64,000 bases of DNA from Myxococcales bacterium (lineage in GTDB: Bacteria > Myxococcota_A > Polyangia > Polyangiales > Polyangiaceae). This document shows positions 15,970 through 25,714 of this stretch, piece by piece. Numbering within the stretch: position 1 is the stretch's first letter; every line of letters starts with the position of its first letter. The position numbers and the translations under genes are program-made. Under the pieces are notes generated by a model, which ran no database searches, had not been told where the DNA came from, and saw only the letters and a list, made by a program, of their open reading frames with translations. The stretch lies in NCBI GenBank assembly GCA_016712525.1, contig JADJQX010000007.1, positions 1-64,000 of the forward strand, in the 5' to 3' direction.

Positions 15970-18114
15970 ATGAAGATCTACACGGAAGGCGGCGAGCCGC
16001 TCCACGAAATCCTGAAGGCAGCCAGCTCCGACCAAGGCGCGACCCTCCTGGTCCCCGATCTCCAACGCCCCTACGTGTGGACGCCGAGCCAGGTCACGCT
16101 GCTCGTCGATTCGCTGCTTCGCGGCTGGCCGTTCGGCACGCTGCTGCTCTGGAGCGTCCACAAGGAGGAGCTGGCCGGGATTCCGTCACGGCCGTTCTGG
16201 CGCGTCGTCGACCGCACTGGCGAGTTCGATGATCAGCAAGTCGGCAAGAGCAACCCGCCCGCGCAGTTCCGCATGGTGCTCGACGGACAGCAGCGCCTGC
16301 AGAGCCTGCTGCTCGCGTTCGGTGGCGACGCCTGGGGTTTCCGACTCCTCGATCAGGAGTGGTCGAGAGTGCTTGATGCAGAGCGCCCCAAGGGCAAGAA
16401 CGCTTGGCGCCACTGGTCGCTCGGGCACCTCTGCCTCGACGTGTGGGCCTTTCGTGAGCGGCTGAAGAACGCGGGCGACATCGACAGCATCGACTTCCGC
16501 GACGTTCTCTCGTGGGTCGTGCAGAACCCAAACGAGGGACGCTCCGCATGGCCGCGCCCGGCGAACTACAAGTTCCCCATCACAAGCGCATTCGACGCGG
16601 AGAACAAGGGCCGCTTCGTCCGCGTGAGCCGTCTCTGGGATCTCGCGCCGACGCAGCAGAAGCCTGCCGAGAAGGTGTTCCGCGCAAAGCTCGAGCCGCT
16701 CTTGAACGACCACGACGTTCCCAAGGACGTCGTGGCCGACGTCTTGGACTCGCTGGCCGAGCTGATGATCAAGGTCGTCGACATCAAGCAGGCCACAGTG
16801 TCGTTCCTCCAGCTCTCGCCGTTCGACGCCGACGTGGGCGGGAGCCAGGACGTCTACAACGACGCGATCGTCAACATCTTCACGCGCCTCAACACCGCCG
16901 GTCGCGCGCTCACCAGGCAGGAGATCACGTTCGCGTGGATCAAGACTGGCTGGGGCGATGGCAGCAAGACCGGAAACCGCACCGCTGGTCGGTGCTTCGA
17001 GGATCTGCAGGCGTCCCTGTCAGAAGCAGGGGTGAGCATCGACATCGACGACCTCGTGGGAACGGTCTCGGCGATGTGGTCGGTGGTCCACCGTGACGGT
17101 GCGCTGCTCACGGCGAACGACTTGCTGCGAGGCGAGAAGGTGCGCCCGATGGCGGCGGACCTCGTGAAGAGCTGGGACACCGTCGCCACCAACACCGTGG
17201 AGGGCGCGCAGCTTGTACGCGATCGTGGCTTCCTCTTCGGCACCCACTACCGGTCGTTGAACGTGCTCACGCTGCTGCTCGCGTGGCGGCTCCTCGGTCG
17301 CCAGTGGCTCGCGGGGCACCCGCTCGCGGTTACGGTTCACGACGGGTTCGAGAAGGCGCTCGACGCCGCGTTCAAGGACAACTGCGACCGTTGGATCTTG
17401 ATGTCTCAGTGGTCCGGGCGATGGGGTAAGTCGACGGACAAGGCCTTCGCCGACTACGTGAAGGACCTCGCAGTCGACTGGGCGAAGATTTCGAAGCTCG
17501 CCACGCCCGATAATGTCATCGCCATTCTCAAAGCTCGCATGGAGACATGGCTAGCGGCTCTCGAGACGGAATCGTCGAAATACGTCGACGACCTCGCGGT
17601 GCTCGATCGCAAGCGTGTCCATGACTACTACCTCGCGCTGTGGCTATGGCACCGCCTGGACGCGACCAGGTGGAAGGCCTCGGCTCTCCCTCTGCGTGAG
17701 TCGAAGCGCGGCAGCCTGAGCCTCGACGTGGATCACGTCGTCGCGGTGAAGCTCTGGGAGACCCTGCCTGGTGCGCAGGCTCAAGCCGACGACGAGGACG
17801 AGAACGCGCTGAGCGCCGACGACCTCTCGACGACGATGAACGCGCTCGGGAACTGCTGCTTGCTCGAGAAGTCGTTCAACATCGCCAAGGGTGCCGAGCC
17901 GCTGGGGGCCTTCTTGAGCCGCGTACACGAGTTCAAGACGAACACCCTGACCGTGGATGGGTGGACCAAGGATCTCGGCGTGGATGCGACGCTCGTGGAC
18001 CCGTCCGGCAAGGCCGCCGCCGACGTTCGCGTGGTCGTCGAAGCACGCACGGCCGCGATGAAGTCCGAGCTCAAGGAGTACTTGGCTGGCACACGGAAGC
18101 GCGCCGACGTGTAG
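15970..18114 (+). CDS. DUF262/HNH nuclease, GmrSD-like, inserted defence gene
   Basis: A 714-residue protein starting MKIYTEGGEPLHEI (the frame is open earlier at 15901, but this ATG has GAGGG before it). Residues 25-55 (LVPDLQRPYVWTPSQ) and about 101-110 (MVLDGQQRLQ) are the DUF262 ParB-like NTPase/nuclease signatures. Near the C-terminus, LDVDHVVAVKLWE and LGNCCLLEKSFNIAKG form a DUF1524-type HNH endonuclease. This is the domain order of GmrSD-type IV enzymes that cut modified phage DNA. It interrupts the order tube-chaperone and has its own TAGTAT -10-like box at 15938, so I read it as prophage cargo against competing phages. Both catalytic signatures look intact. Confidence 0.85.
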   Translation: MKIYTEGGEPLHEILKAASSDQGATLLVPDLQRPYVWTPSQVTLLVDSLLRGWPFGTLLLWSVHKEELAGIPSRPFWRVVDRTGEFDDQQVGKSNPPAQFRMVLDGQQRLQSLLLAFGGDAWGFRLLDQEWSRVLDAERPKGKNAWRHWSLGHLCLDVWAFRERLKNAGDIDSIDFRDVLSWVVQNPNEGRSAWPRPANYKFPITSAFDAENKGRFVRVSRLWDLAPTQQKPAEKVFRAKLEPLLNDHDVPKDVVADVLDSLAELMIKVVDIKQATVSFLQLSPFDADVGGSQDVYNDAIVNIFTRLNTAGRALTRQEITFAWIKTGWGDGSKTGNRTAGRCFEDLQASLSEAGVSIDIDDLVGTVSAMWSVVHRDGALLTANDLLRGEKVRPMAADLVKSWDTVATNTVEGAQLVRDRGFLFGTHYRSLNVLTLLLAWRLLGRQWLAGHPLAVTVHDGFEKALDAAFKDNCDRWILMSQWSGRWGKSTDKAFADYVKDLAVDWAKISKLATPDNVIAILKARMETWLAALETESSKYVDDLAVLDRKRVHDYYLALWLWHRLDATRWKASALPLRESKRGSLSLDVDHVVAVKLWETLPGAQAQADDEDENALSADDLSTTMNALGNCCLLEKSFNIAKGAEPLGAFLSRVHEFKTNTLTVDGWTKDLGVDATLVDPSGKAAADVRVVVEARTAAMKSELKEYLAGTRKRADV

Positions 18115-18151
18115 CGCACGAAACGGAACCCCCGGTTCCCTTTCGTCGCCT

Positions 18152-18182
18152 GTCCCCCGCGTGCCCTCCGGGCGGCTTTGCC
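18152..18182 (+). promoter_or_regulatory. Bipartite motif copy C, GTCCCC-N16-GGCTTTGCC
   Basis: GTCCCC at 18152-18157 and GGCTTTGCC at 18174-18182, 16 bases apart, immediately downstream of the inserted nuclease gene and 16 bases before the ATG at 18199. GGAGG at 18188-18192 is the Shine-Dalgarno sequence and is complementary to CCTCC at 18165-18169. Confidence 0.6.
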
Positions 18183-18198
18183 CCCGTGGAGGCAGCGC

Positions 18199-18975
18199 AT
18201 GGCAGACGTCATCACGTGCCCTTCGGGGCTCCAGGGCCGCGTTCGCGGCATGAAGGTGCGCGAGGAGCGCGTCCTCGCCGACCGCAAGCTCGCCAAGAGC
18301 GGCGGCCAGGTCGACGAGCTGCTCGCGGCCTGCTGGGAGGAGACCCTCGACCCCGGGCCTTACGCGCTCGCCGAGGGCAGCAAGCTCGACCTCGGGAAGG
18401 TGCTCCAGGGCGATCGCTTCTTCGCGTTGCTCATGGTGCGCGCGCTGACCTACGGCCCCGAGTACGCCTTCGGCGTCTCGTGCCGGAACGACAACTGCCG
18501 CGCGCGCATCGACTGGGAGGTCGACCTGACGAAGCTCCCGGTGCGCCAGCTCTCCGAGGAGAGCCGCGCCGCCTTCGTCGGCGGGAACCGCTTCGAGACC
18601 ACGCTGCCCGACGCGGGCAAGAAGGTCGCGTTCAAGCTGCTGACCGGCGATGACGAGCGGAGGCTGCCTGCGCTCCAGCGCTCGGCGCCCGACAAGCTGC
18701 TCTCGGCGGTGCTCGCGTACCGAGTGCTCGAGATCGACGGCGTGGACGCGAAGGCGAAGCGCCAGTTCCTCGAGGACCTGACGATGCGCGACGCCGACTT
18801 CCTCGTCGACGAGTTCGACCGCGTCGACTGCGGCGTCGACACCACCATCGAGATCGAGTGCCCCGAGTGCTTCCAGACGCAGGAGGTGGAGCTCCCTTTC
18901 GACAAGGGGTTCTTCCTGCCGGGCAAGGACAGGACCGCGAGGCGGAAGGCCCGGAGCAGCTCTTCCCCGACGTGA
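18199..18975 (+). CDS. T4-type baseplate/tail-assembly protein with zinc ribbon
   Basis: A 258-residue protein starting MADVITCPSGLQGRVRGM; GGAGG precedes this ATG and I prefer it to the in-frame one at 18178. Family-like features are VREERVLADRKLAKSGGQV, PGPYALAEGSKLDLGKVLQ and the length. Two cysteine pairs, CRNDNCRARIDWEV and IECPECFQTQEVELPF, frame a probable zinc-binding core, as in the gp26-like baseplate family. In contractile systems this gene sits between tube and tape measure, as here. The stop overlaps the GTG of the next gene. Confidence 0.65.
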   Translation: MADVITCPSGLQGRVRGMKVREERVLADRKLAKSGGQVDELLAACWEETLDPGPYALAEGSKLDLGKVLQGDRFFALLMVRALTYGPEYAFGVSCRNDNCRARIDWEVDLTKLPVRQLSEESRAAFVGGNRFETTLPDAGKKVAFKLLTGDDERRLPALQRSAPDKLLSAVLAYRVLEIDGVDAKAKRQFLEDLTMRDADFLVDEFDRVDCGVDTTIEIECPECFQTQEVELPFDKGFFLPGKDRTARRKARSSSSPT

Positions 18976-19175
18976 ACATGGAGACGTGGCGCGAGGGCCT
19001 CTTCCAGCTCTGCTGGCAGCAGCACGGAGGCTCGGGCCTCGCGGTGACGCTGGAGGACGCCCTCGACCTGCCGACCACCGATCGCGACTGGCTCATCGAG
19101 CGGATCGGCAGCCAGCGCGCGCGGGAGGCGAAGGAGCTGGAGAAGGCCGCGCGCAACGGTCGAGGGAGGAAGTGA
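18972..19175 (+). CDS. Short tail-assembly protein (DUF6760-like)
   Basis: A 67-residue protein starting at GTG 18972 (VNMETWREGLFQLCWQ) that overlaps the previous stop; an ATG at 18978 is an alternative. It contains DLPTTDRDWLIERIGSQRAR followed by a Lys/Arg-rich tail. Short proteins of this kind follow the gp26-like gene and precede the tape measure in many contractile tail clusters. I recall the family as DUF6760 but could not check it. Likely a tail-assembly chaperone. Confidence 0.6.
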   Translation: MNMETWREGLFQLCWQQHGGSGLAVTLEDALDLPTTDRDWLIERIGSQRAREAKELEKAARNGRGRK

Positions 19176-19178
19176 CCC

Positions 19179-21861
19179 GTGGCGCTCAACAACCTCGGCC
19201 TCGGCTTCGTCTTCACCGCGCGCGACCTTGCTTCGGGGGCCATCGGGAACCTCGAGCGCAACTTCATGAGCCTCGACCGCCGCGTCGGGCTCGGCACCGA
19301 GAACATCCAGAGCGCGTTCCAGCAGCTCGGCGTGGGGCTCGCCGTGTTCACGGCCGGCGCCGCGACGGTGGGGGCCGCGTTCTCGCTCGCCAACGCAGCA
19401 GGCCGGTTCGAGCAGGCCGTCGCCTCCGCAGGCGCCATCGCGGGCGCGACCGCCGAGCAGCTCACGCAGCTCCACGACGCCGCCATCGAAGCGGGCCTCG
19501 CCACGCAGTTCTCGCCGACGCAGGCGACGCAGGCGCTGCAGGACCTCGCCGCCGCCGGCTTCAACGTCACCGAGTCGGTCCGGCTCCTGAACCCCGTGCT
19601 CGACCTCGCGGCGGGCTCGCTCGGCCAGCTCACCCCGTCTCAGGCAGCCGGGCTGGCTTCGCAGGCCATGAAGGCGTTTGGACTCTCGATCGACGATGCC
19701 TCCGTCTCCGTCGACCGGATGCTGCAGGCGGTCAACGTGTTCGCGCTGGATGCGAGCGAGCTCCCGCTGGCCCTCGGCACCGCGTCGCGCGGCGCGCAGG
19801 CTCTCCACCAGTCGCTGTCCGAGACGCTCATCTCGCTGGGCCTCGTGAAGAACGTCGTGCCCGGCGTCGAGCGGGCCTCCACCGCCGTCGCCGTCGCGAT
19901 GGAGCGCATGGCCGATCCGCGTGTCCAGCAGGCGCTGCGCGGCGTCGGCGTCTCGGTGACGGACTCGCAGAACCGCTTCCGCAGCTTCCTCGACATCCTC
20001 GGCGACCTCGCTCCTCAGCTCGACCGGATGAGCGAGGCGCAGCGGTCGGCCTTCCTGCTGTCGACGTTCGGACGCGAGGCGCTCGGGGGGCGTGAACGCC
20101 ATCCTCACGCAGGTCACGAACGGCGTACGCACGAACTCCGGTGAGACGCTGCGCGGCGCAGCGGCCATCGCGTACCTGCGCGATCAGTTCGAGAACGCAG
20201 GGGGCACGGCCGCGCGCTTCCGCGAGCAGATGCTCAACACCTTCGAGGGGCAGAAGCAGCTCCTCGCAGGCTCGCTCGAGACCCTCGCCATCGTCGCGGG
20301 CGAGCCGTTCGCGCAGGTCTTCAAGCCGCTCGTGACAATCGTTGTCGAGGTCGTGAATGCGGTGCTCAACGTGTTCCGGCAGCTCCCGGCACCTGTGAAG
20401 CGGGCCTTCGCGGCCTTCGTGGTCGGGGCGGGCGCCGTCGTCGCGCTGGTCGGCGCGGTCATCGCTGCCAAGGCGGGCTTCGCCCTCCTTCTCATCGGGC
20501 TCAAGGCGGCGGGCATCACGCTCGGCGGGCTGATGGCCACCATCCTTCCGGCCATCCTCATCTTCGGCGTGCTCGCGGCGGTGGTGGCGGGCTTCGTCGT
20601 CGCGTTCCGAAGCAACGTCGGCGGCATCGCCGACTTCTTCGCGCGCGTGTGGGACCGCATCAAGCTCGCCTTCCGAGGGCTCGTGCAGCTCTTCGAGCAG
20701 GGCGGCTTCTCCGGCGCGGTGCGTGAGGAGCTGAACCGCGCTGAGAACGCGGGGCTCAAGACGTTCCTCATCCGCGTCTACCAGATCGCCTTCCGCATCC
20801 AGCGCTTCTTCCAGGGCATCGGCGAGGGCTTCAGCGCCGCCATCGAGGCAGCCGCGCCCGTGTTCGAGGCCTTCGTCGGCGCGCTCACCAGGCTCGGCCA
20901 GGCGCTGGGCCTCGTCGCGGGCGAGTCGGCCAATGCAGCGGCGGGCATCCCGTCCGACGACTTCGCCGCGTTCGGCCGCATCCTCGGACAGATCGCAGGC
21001 GTGCTCGTCGAGGTCTTCGTCGGCGCGCTCACCTTCGTCATCGACGTCGTCACGAGCGCCATCAACACCTTCCGCTCGGCGATGGCGCCGCTTCAGCCCG
21101 TGTTCGACGCGGTGAAGAACGCGGTCTCCCTCGTCTTCCAGGAGCTCGGCAAGCTCGGCGCGATGTTCGGCTTCACGTCGAGCGCCAGCGGCCAGGCGGG
21201 CGGCTCGCTCGATGCGCTGCGCTCGGTGGCCGAGTTCCTCGGGCAGGTCATCGGCTACGTCGCCGCCGGCATCGCTGGCGCGATCGGCGTGATGGTGTCG
21301 TTCGTCGTGAACCGCCTCGCCGTCATCATCGCGGCGTTCCGCTCGGTGGTGGGCTTCATCGGCGGCGTGGTCGACATCCTCGGTGGCCTCGTCACCGGCA
21401 ACTGGGCGCAGGTGTGGGTGGGCTTCAAGAAGGTGGTGCTCAACACCATCAACTTCCTCGCGCAGCTCCTGCTCGGCTTCGTCGAGACCATCGCGGGCGT
21501 CATCGACACCATCGCCGGCGTCTTCGGCGCCGACCTGGGCGGGGCCGACGCGATCCGCAGCCTGCGCCAGGACATCGAGCGCGGTCTGCTCGAGGGCGTC
21601 GACGAGGTCACGGCTGGCGTGACCGTGGCGCCCGCTGGTTCGACGCTGACCGCGCTCGACGCGGCCACCTCCACGATGCCTGCCGTCGCGGCGATGACGC
21701 CCGCCGTGCCCGCGTCCTTCCCGATGACGCCTGCCACGCCGCCCGCGTCGCCGCCCATCACGGTCAACCTCCAGGTGGACGGCACCACGCTCGCCACCGC
21801 GGTCCATCGAGCGGACCGCGACACGGCCACCCGCTCGTTCTCGCCGGTCCCGGCGTACTGA
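19179..21861 (+). CDS. Tail tape-measure protein, frameshifted in a G run
   Basis: Starts at GTG 19179 (MALNNLGLGFVFTARDLASG). The N-terminal 300 residues resemble phage tail tape-measure proteins: FEQAVASAGAIAGATAEQLT, TQFSPTQATQALQDLAAAGF and the EAQRSAFLLSTFGREAL end. The frame breaks in the GGGGGG run at about 20087-20092; removing one G gives ALGGVNAILTQV and continues to 21861. The rest is hydrophobic and helical (AAFVVGAGAVVALVGAVIAA and similar), then Ala/Pro/Thr-rich. The pieces on their own are 19179-20144 and 20092-21861. Total about 890 residues. The error-prone homopolymer makes a sequencing mistake as likely as a true mutation. Confidence 0.8.
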
Positions 21862-21872
21862 GGAGGTCAAAC

Positions 21873-22385
21873 GTGTCGTTCGACGGAGCCATCGCCCGAC
21901 CACCGCGCTGCGTCCTCGTGAACGTCACGAGCGGCGAGTCGATGGAGTGCCTCTTCAACCCGACGCAGCTCTCCGAGAAGCTGCAGGTGAACTGGAACCG
22001 CCTCGCCGTGCCGGGGCTCTCGCACCAGGTCCTGCAGTTCCAGAGCACGGCGAACCGGCAGCTCTCGGGCGTCGAGTTCTACCTGGACCGCTACTTCGCC
22101 GCCGAGCAGCCGGGCGATGTGAACATCCTCGAGTTCAGGGCATTCCTGCGCGCGCTCACCGTGCCACCCGAGGGGACCGAGGACGTCGCCGCGACCGCGC
22201 CGCCGCGCGTGCTCTTCATCTGGCCCGAGGTCGTCACCGTCGAGTGCGTCGTCGCCAGCGTCGAGTTCACCTACAAGCAGCTCGCGGTCGATGGCACCGT
22301 GCTCGTCTACGCGGCTAGCGTGACGTTCGAGGAGATCCTCGACACCCGTGTGACCAGCGAGGAGCTGCGCGAGGCCGAGCTGTAG
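21873..22385 (+). CDS. Contractile-system tube-initiator protein (CIS_tube-like)
   Basis: A 170-residue protein starting at GTG 21873, eight bases after GAGGAGG. It has ECLFNPTQLSEKLQVNWNRL, LSGVEFYLDRYF and the ending VTFEEILDTRVTSEELREAE. This matches the N-terminal domain of the tube-initiator/LysM proteins of contractile injection systems and PBSX-type tails. In several systems a LysM domain is fused at its C-terminus; here LysM is the next separate gene. Intact. Confidence 0.7.
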   Translation: MSFDGAIARPPRCVLVNVTSGESMECLFNPTQLSEKLQVNWNRLAVPGLSHQVLQFQSTANRQLSGVEFYLDRYFAAEQPGDVNILEFRAFLRALTVPPEGTEDVAATAPPRVLFIWPEVVTVECVVASVEFTYKQLAVDGTVLVYAASVTFEEILDTRVTSEELREAEL

Positions 22386-22415
22386 TCCCCGAGAGACTGG
22401 GCGCGCGGCTTTGCC
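22385..22415 (+). promoter_or_regulatory. Bipartite motif copy D, GTCCCC-N16-GGCTTTGCC
   Basis: GTCCCC at 22385-22390 and GGCTTTGCC at 22407-22415, 16 bases apart. The ATG at 22421 follows after five bases with no Shine-Dalgarno sequence, the same layout as copy B, again suggesting a leaderless transcript. Confidence 0.6.
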
Positions 22416-22420
22416 TCGGC

Positions 22421-22762
22421 ATGGCCCCTCGCACCGGCTCTCGGCACTCCTTCGCGCTCGGCGTGCCCGACGGGCTGGGGCGCCGCTTCCTCAGCGAGCG
22501 CGAGCCGTACCGTTTCAGAGAGCACACGGACACCCGCGTCCACGTCGTCGCGCAGGGCGACACGCTCGAAGGCCTCGCCGGCCGCTACTTCGCGCCGCTG
22601 CCGCGTGCCTGCGGCTTCTGGTGGGTGCTCGCCGACTTCCAGCCCGACCCCATCGTGGACCCGACCCTGGAGCTCGACATCGGCCGGCGCCTCGTCGTGC
22701 CCAGCCTGCGCGTGCTCACCGACGTCATCCTCAGTGAGCAGCGCCGGAGGTTCGACGCGTGA
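22421..22762 (+). CDS. LysM-domain baseplate protein
   Basis: A 113-residue protein. Residues about 40-100 carry a LysM-like domain, VHVVAQGDTLEGLAGRYF, then WWVLADFQPDPIVDPTLELD and GRRLVVPS. Small LysM proteins (P2 gpX, XkdP type) sit between tape measure and hub and help anchor the baseplate. Translation probably begins on a leaderless message behind motif D. Its end overlaps the hub gene by four bases. Confidence 0.75.
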   Translation: MAPRTGSRHSFALGVPDGLGRRFLSEREPYRFREHTDTRVHVVAQGDTLEGLAGRYFAPLPRACGFWWVLADFQPDPIVDPTLELDIGRRLVVPSLRVLTDVILSEQRRRFDA

Positions 22763-24042
22763 CCATCGTTGACCGCAGGGGGCCCGGCGTGCGCATCACG
22801 CTGCTCGACAACGAGCGCGCGCCGAGCGGCGAGCCGCTCGACCTCGCTGGGCGCATCATCGCCTTCACCTACGAGGACGCCGAGAGGAAGGCCGACCAGG
22901 TCTCGCTGCAGCTCGACAACTTCGACCTCGCGCTGTTCGAGCGTGCGGAGCTGGTGGGCGGCGCGACGCTCGAGGTCTCGTGGGGCTACCCGGGCAACAT
23001 GGCGCCTCCTCGCCGGGTGGTCGTGAAGAAGCTCAAGGGCTTCCAGACGCTGACCATCGAGGGCCAGGCCACGAGCGTCTTGATGAACCGCGAGGCGAAG
23101 ACACGCTCCTGGGCGAACAAGTCACGCGCCGACGTCGTGCGGGAGATCGCCGCCGAGCACGGCTACGAGGGCGAGTTCCTCGACGTGGAGGACACCGGCG
23201 AGGTGCTCGACACCATCAGCCAGAGCGCCGAGACCGATGCGCGCTTCCTGCGGCGTCTCGCCGCGCGCGAGGAGTACGAGTACTTCGTCGACGACACGGG
23301 CTTTCACTGGCGCTCGCGCGATCAGGCCGGCGCGCCGAAGCACGTGCTGACGTGGTTCTCCGACCCGGGGCGCGGCGACATCATCTCGGTCAGCGTGGAG
23401 AGCGACCTCCAGCGACGCGCCGGCCGCGTCGAGGTGCGTGGGCGCGACCCGCTCGCCAAGACCACGGTGGAGTCGGCGGCGACAAGCGCCACGGTCGAGC
23501 GCGCGACGCTGAGCGACGTCCTCGAGGTGGTCGATCGCGAGACCGGCGAGACCTCGCTCCAGGAGCGCAACGCGACGACCAGCGTGCATCCGACCTCCGC
23601 GCCGACGCCGGCTGCCGCCGAGCGCGAGTCGGCCGCGCGCTTCCGCCGCGCCGAACGCGAGACGGTGAAGCTCGCGCTGCAGGTGGTGGGCGACCCGACG
23701 CTGCGGGCGAAGCAGGTCGTCGAGGTGCGCGGCATCTCGAGCCTGCTCTCGGGCAAGTACTACGTGACCGAGGCGAAGCACGTCATCTCGTCGTCGGGCT
23801 ACGTGGTCGACCTGAAGCTCACGCGCGACGGCACCGGCGCTCGCCGAGGCGCGGGCCCGAACGCACGAGGGCAGCCGCAGGGCGGTGAGCCGAACCGCAC
23901 CACGCCGACCAGGGGTACGAGCACGGTGACCGAGCTCGAACGCGTCGACCCGGAGACGGGCCGCACCGTCATCGAGTACCGGCACGACGGCAACGTCGTC
24001 GGCGTCGAGGACCCGGAGGCCGGCGTCAGCCGCATGTACTGA
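22759..24042 (+). CDS. Baseplate hub protein (gpD/late control D)
   Basis: A 427-residue protein with a GTG start. The N-terminal region (ITLLDNERAPSGEP, FTYEDAERKADQVSLQLDNF, LEVSWGYPG) and ATSVLMNREAKTRSWANKSR plus EYEYFVDDTGFHWRSRD are typical of the gpD/gp27-type hub that holds the spike. The C-terminal 60 residues are Gly/Thr/Arg-rich and look like a flexible tail added to the usual fold. It is followed directly by the spike gene. Intact. Confidence 0.8.
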   Translation: MTIVDRRGPGVRITLLDNERAPSGEPLDLAGRIIAFTYEDAERKADQVSLQLDNFDLALFERAELVGGATLEVSWGYPGNMAPPRRVVVKKLKGFQTLTIEGQATSVLMNREAKTRSWANKSRADVVREIAAEHGYEGEFLDVEDTGEVLDTISQSAETDARFLRRLAAREEYEYFVDDTGFHWRSRDQAGAPKHVLTWFSDPGRGDIISVSVESDLQRRAGRVEVRGRDPLAKTTVESAATSATVERATLSDVLEVVDRETGETSLQERNATTSVHPTSAPTPAAAERESAARFRRAERETVKLALQVVGDPTLRAKQVVEVRGISSLLSGKYYVTEAKHVISSSGYVVDLKLTRDGTGARRGAGPNARGQPQGGEPNRTTPTRGTSTVTELERVDPETGRTVIEYRHDGNVVGVEDPEAGVSRMY

Positions 24043-24053
24043 GGAGCCAAGCG

Positions 24054-24632
24054 ATGAGCACCTTCGACGACGACATCCACACGCACGACTCGCGGCTCTT
24101 CGGCATGTACGTGGGCTACGTGACCAAGCGCGACGACGAGGAGCAGCTCGGGCGCGTCCGCGTCTGCATCCCCGGCGTGCTCGAGCCCGAGAGCGCGTGG
24201 GCGTGGCCCCTGGGGACGAGCGGCGGCGGCTCGAAGGACCGGGGCTTCTTCGCGGTGCCCGAGGAGGGCGCCGAGGTCGCCGTCTTGTTCAACCAGGGCA
24301 ACGTCGACGCGCCGTACTACCTCGCCGCGCACTGGGGGAAGCCGAACGGAGAGAGCGAGGTCCCCGAGGAGGCGCAGAGGAACCCGCCCGACAACCGCGT
24401 GCTCGCGACGCAGACCTTCCGCGTCGAGCTCGATGAGACGAGCGGCGGGCGGAAGCTCCGGCTCACCAACAAGAAGACCGGCGACCACCTCGTCTTCGAC
24501 GCAGAGGAGAACAGCGTGACGCTGCAGGCGACGACGGCGCTCACGCTGCGAGCGGTCGGCGCCATCAGCATCGAGGGCACGCAGATCACCATCGGCGGCC
24601 GCGTCGTCCGGCCCATCGCCGCCCCCATCTGA
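24054..24632 (+). CDS. Baseplate spike protein (gpV/gp5-type)
   Basis: A 192-residue protein with a start behind GAGGAG. Residues 15-100 form the OB-fold of gpV/VgrG-like spikes: YVGYVTKRDDEEQLGRVRVC, WAWPLGTSGGGSKDRGFFAV, PEEGAEVAVLFNQGN and AHWGKPNGE. The C-terminal part has repeated beta-strand turns ending in TQITIGGRVVRP, as in a short beta-helix tip. It pierces the envelope on sheath contraction. Confidence 0.85.
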   Translation: MSTFDDDIHTHDSRLFGMYVGYVTKRDDEEQLGRVRVCIPGVLEPESAWAWPLGTSGGGSKDRGFFAVPEEGAEVAVLFNQGNVDAPYYLAAHWGKPNGESEVPEEAQRNPPDNRVLATQTFRVELDETSGGRKLRLTNKKTGDHLVFDAEENSVTLQATTALTLRAVGAISIEGTQITIGGRVVRPIAAPI

Positions 24633-24644
24633 AGGAGACGTGCT

Positions 24645-25319
24645 GTGCCCCTCCCGATCTGCCTCGAAATCCCCGAGCTCGGCGACCCGCCGGTCATCAC
24701 GCTGCCCGGCGGCGTGAGCATCCAGCAGTTCAACCTGATGGAGGCCATCCAGCCGGCGCTCACCCCGCTGATGCCGGTGTTCGACATCATCGATACCGTG
24801 GTGGCGGTCTTCAACTGCGTGAAGGCCATCCCGGACTCGCTCGGGCCGCCGCCGGACCCCACCGCGCTCGCCGCGTGCATCCCCGAGCTGGCCGAGAAGG
24901 TCTCGAAGCTCTTGAAGCTCATCCCGCAGCTCTCGCTGCCGTACACCATCATCGGCATCATCGACCTGGTCATCGACACGCTGAGGCAGGCGCGCGATCA
25001 GCTCCTGCACCTGCAGCAGCAGATGCAGCAGATCCTCGGCGCCATCGATCGCGCGACCGAGCTCGAGGACGCGGGCCTCATGGCCATCACGAGCTGCGCG
25101 CAGGCGAACGTCGCGACCGAGGCGGCGAACGTCGGCAAGGCGCTCGCGAGCCTCGGCAAGCTCATCGGCATCCTCAACATCTTCCTCGGCATGGTCGGCG
25201 CGCCCGAGGTGCCCGACCTCTCGAACCTCGCCGGGCGTCCGCTCGACGAGGTGGTGCCGCCGATCGACGCCATCGTGAAGGCGCTACAGGACGTGCGCGG
25301 CGCCATCCCGGTGCCGTGA
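24645..25319 (+). CDS. Helical tail protein of unknown function
   Basis: A 224-residue protein starting at GTG 24645 behind GAAGGAG. Mostly long amphipathic or hydrophobic helices: LTPLMPVFDIIDTVVAVFNC, YTIIGIIDLVIDTL, LHLQQQMQQILGAIDRATEL and LIGILNIFLGMVGAPEVPD. It could be a coiled-coil baseplate or hub chaperone. No family recognised. It is encoded between the spike and gp25 genes and follows their spacing. Confidence 0.6.
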   Translation: MPLPICLEIPELGDPPVITLPGGVSIQQFNLMEAIQPALTPLMPVFDIIDTVVAVFNCVKAIPDSLGPPPDPTALAACIPELAEKVSKLLKLIPQLSLPYTIIGIIDLVIDTLRQARDQLLHLQQQMQQILGAIDRATELEDAGLMAITSCAQANVATEAANVGKALASLGKLIGILNIFLGMVGAPEVPDLSNLAGRPLDEVVPPIDAIVKALQDVRGAIPVP

Positions 25320-25329
25320 GGAGAACGCC

Positions 25330-25710
25330 ATGAGCCGCGAAGCCCAGAATCTCCTCATCCCGTTCAGGCGCGACAAGAAGCGCGACTTCGCCGTGGGCAG
25401 CGGCGAGGCGCTGCTCGCGTCGAAGGTCCGCCAAGCCCTGCTCACGGAGGGCGCCACGGCGCGCTCGTCGGGTGAGCTGCCCTGGCGCACCAACTTCGGC
25501 GCGGGGCTCGCTCTCCTACGCCACCAGCGCAACGACGCCGCCCTGAAGGAGCTGGCCCGCGTCTACGTGCGCGACGCCCTCAAGCGCTGGGTCCCGGGCG
25601 CCACGCTCGTCAGCCTCTCCGTCGAGCAGGACGGCCCGGCGCTCACGCTGCGGGTCCGCGTCCGCGAGCGCGAGACCTCCGCAGCGGTGGACGTGTGGAT
25701 CGAGCGGTGA
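25330..25710 (+). CDS. Baseplate wedge protein gp25/gpW-like
   Basis: A 126-residue protein of the gp25-like lysozyme-fold baseplate family. Visible are LIPFRRDKKRDFAVGSGEAL, LLTEGATARSSGELPWRTNF with the conserved 'PW...FG' region and LSVEQDGPALTLRVRVRERE at the end. gp25 proteins trigger sheath assembly at the baseplate. Five bases separate it from motif E, so it is the last gene of the block started at motif D. Confidence 0.8.
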   Translation: MSREAQNLLIPFRRDKKRDFAVGSGEALLASKVRQALLTEGATARSSGELPWRTNFGAGLALLRHQRNDAALKELARVYVRDALKRWVPGATLVSLSVEQDGPALTLRVRVRERETSAAVDVWIER

Positions 25711-25714
25711 CCCC

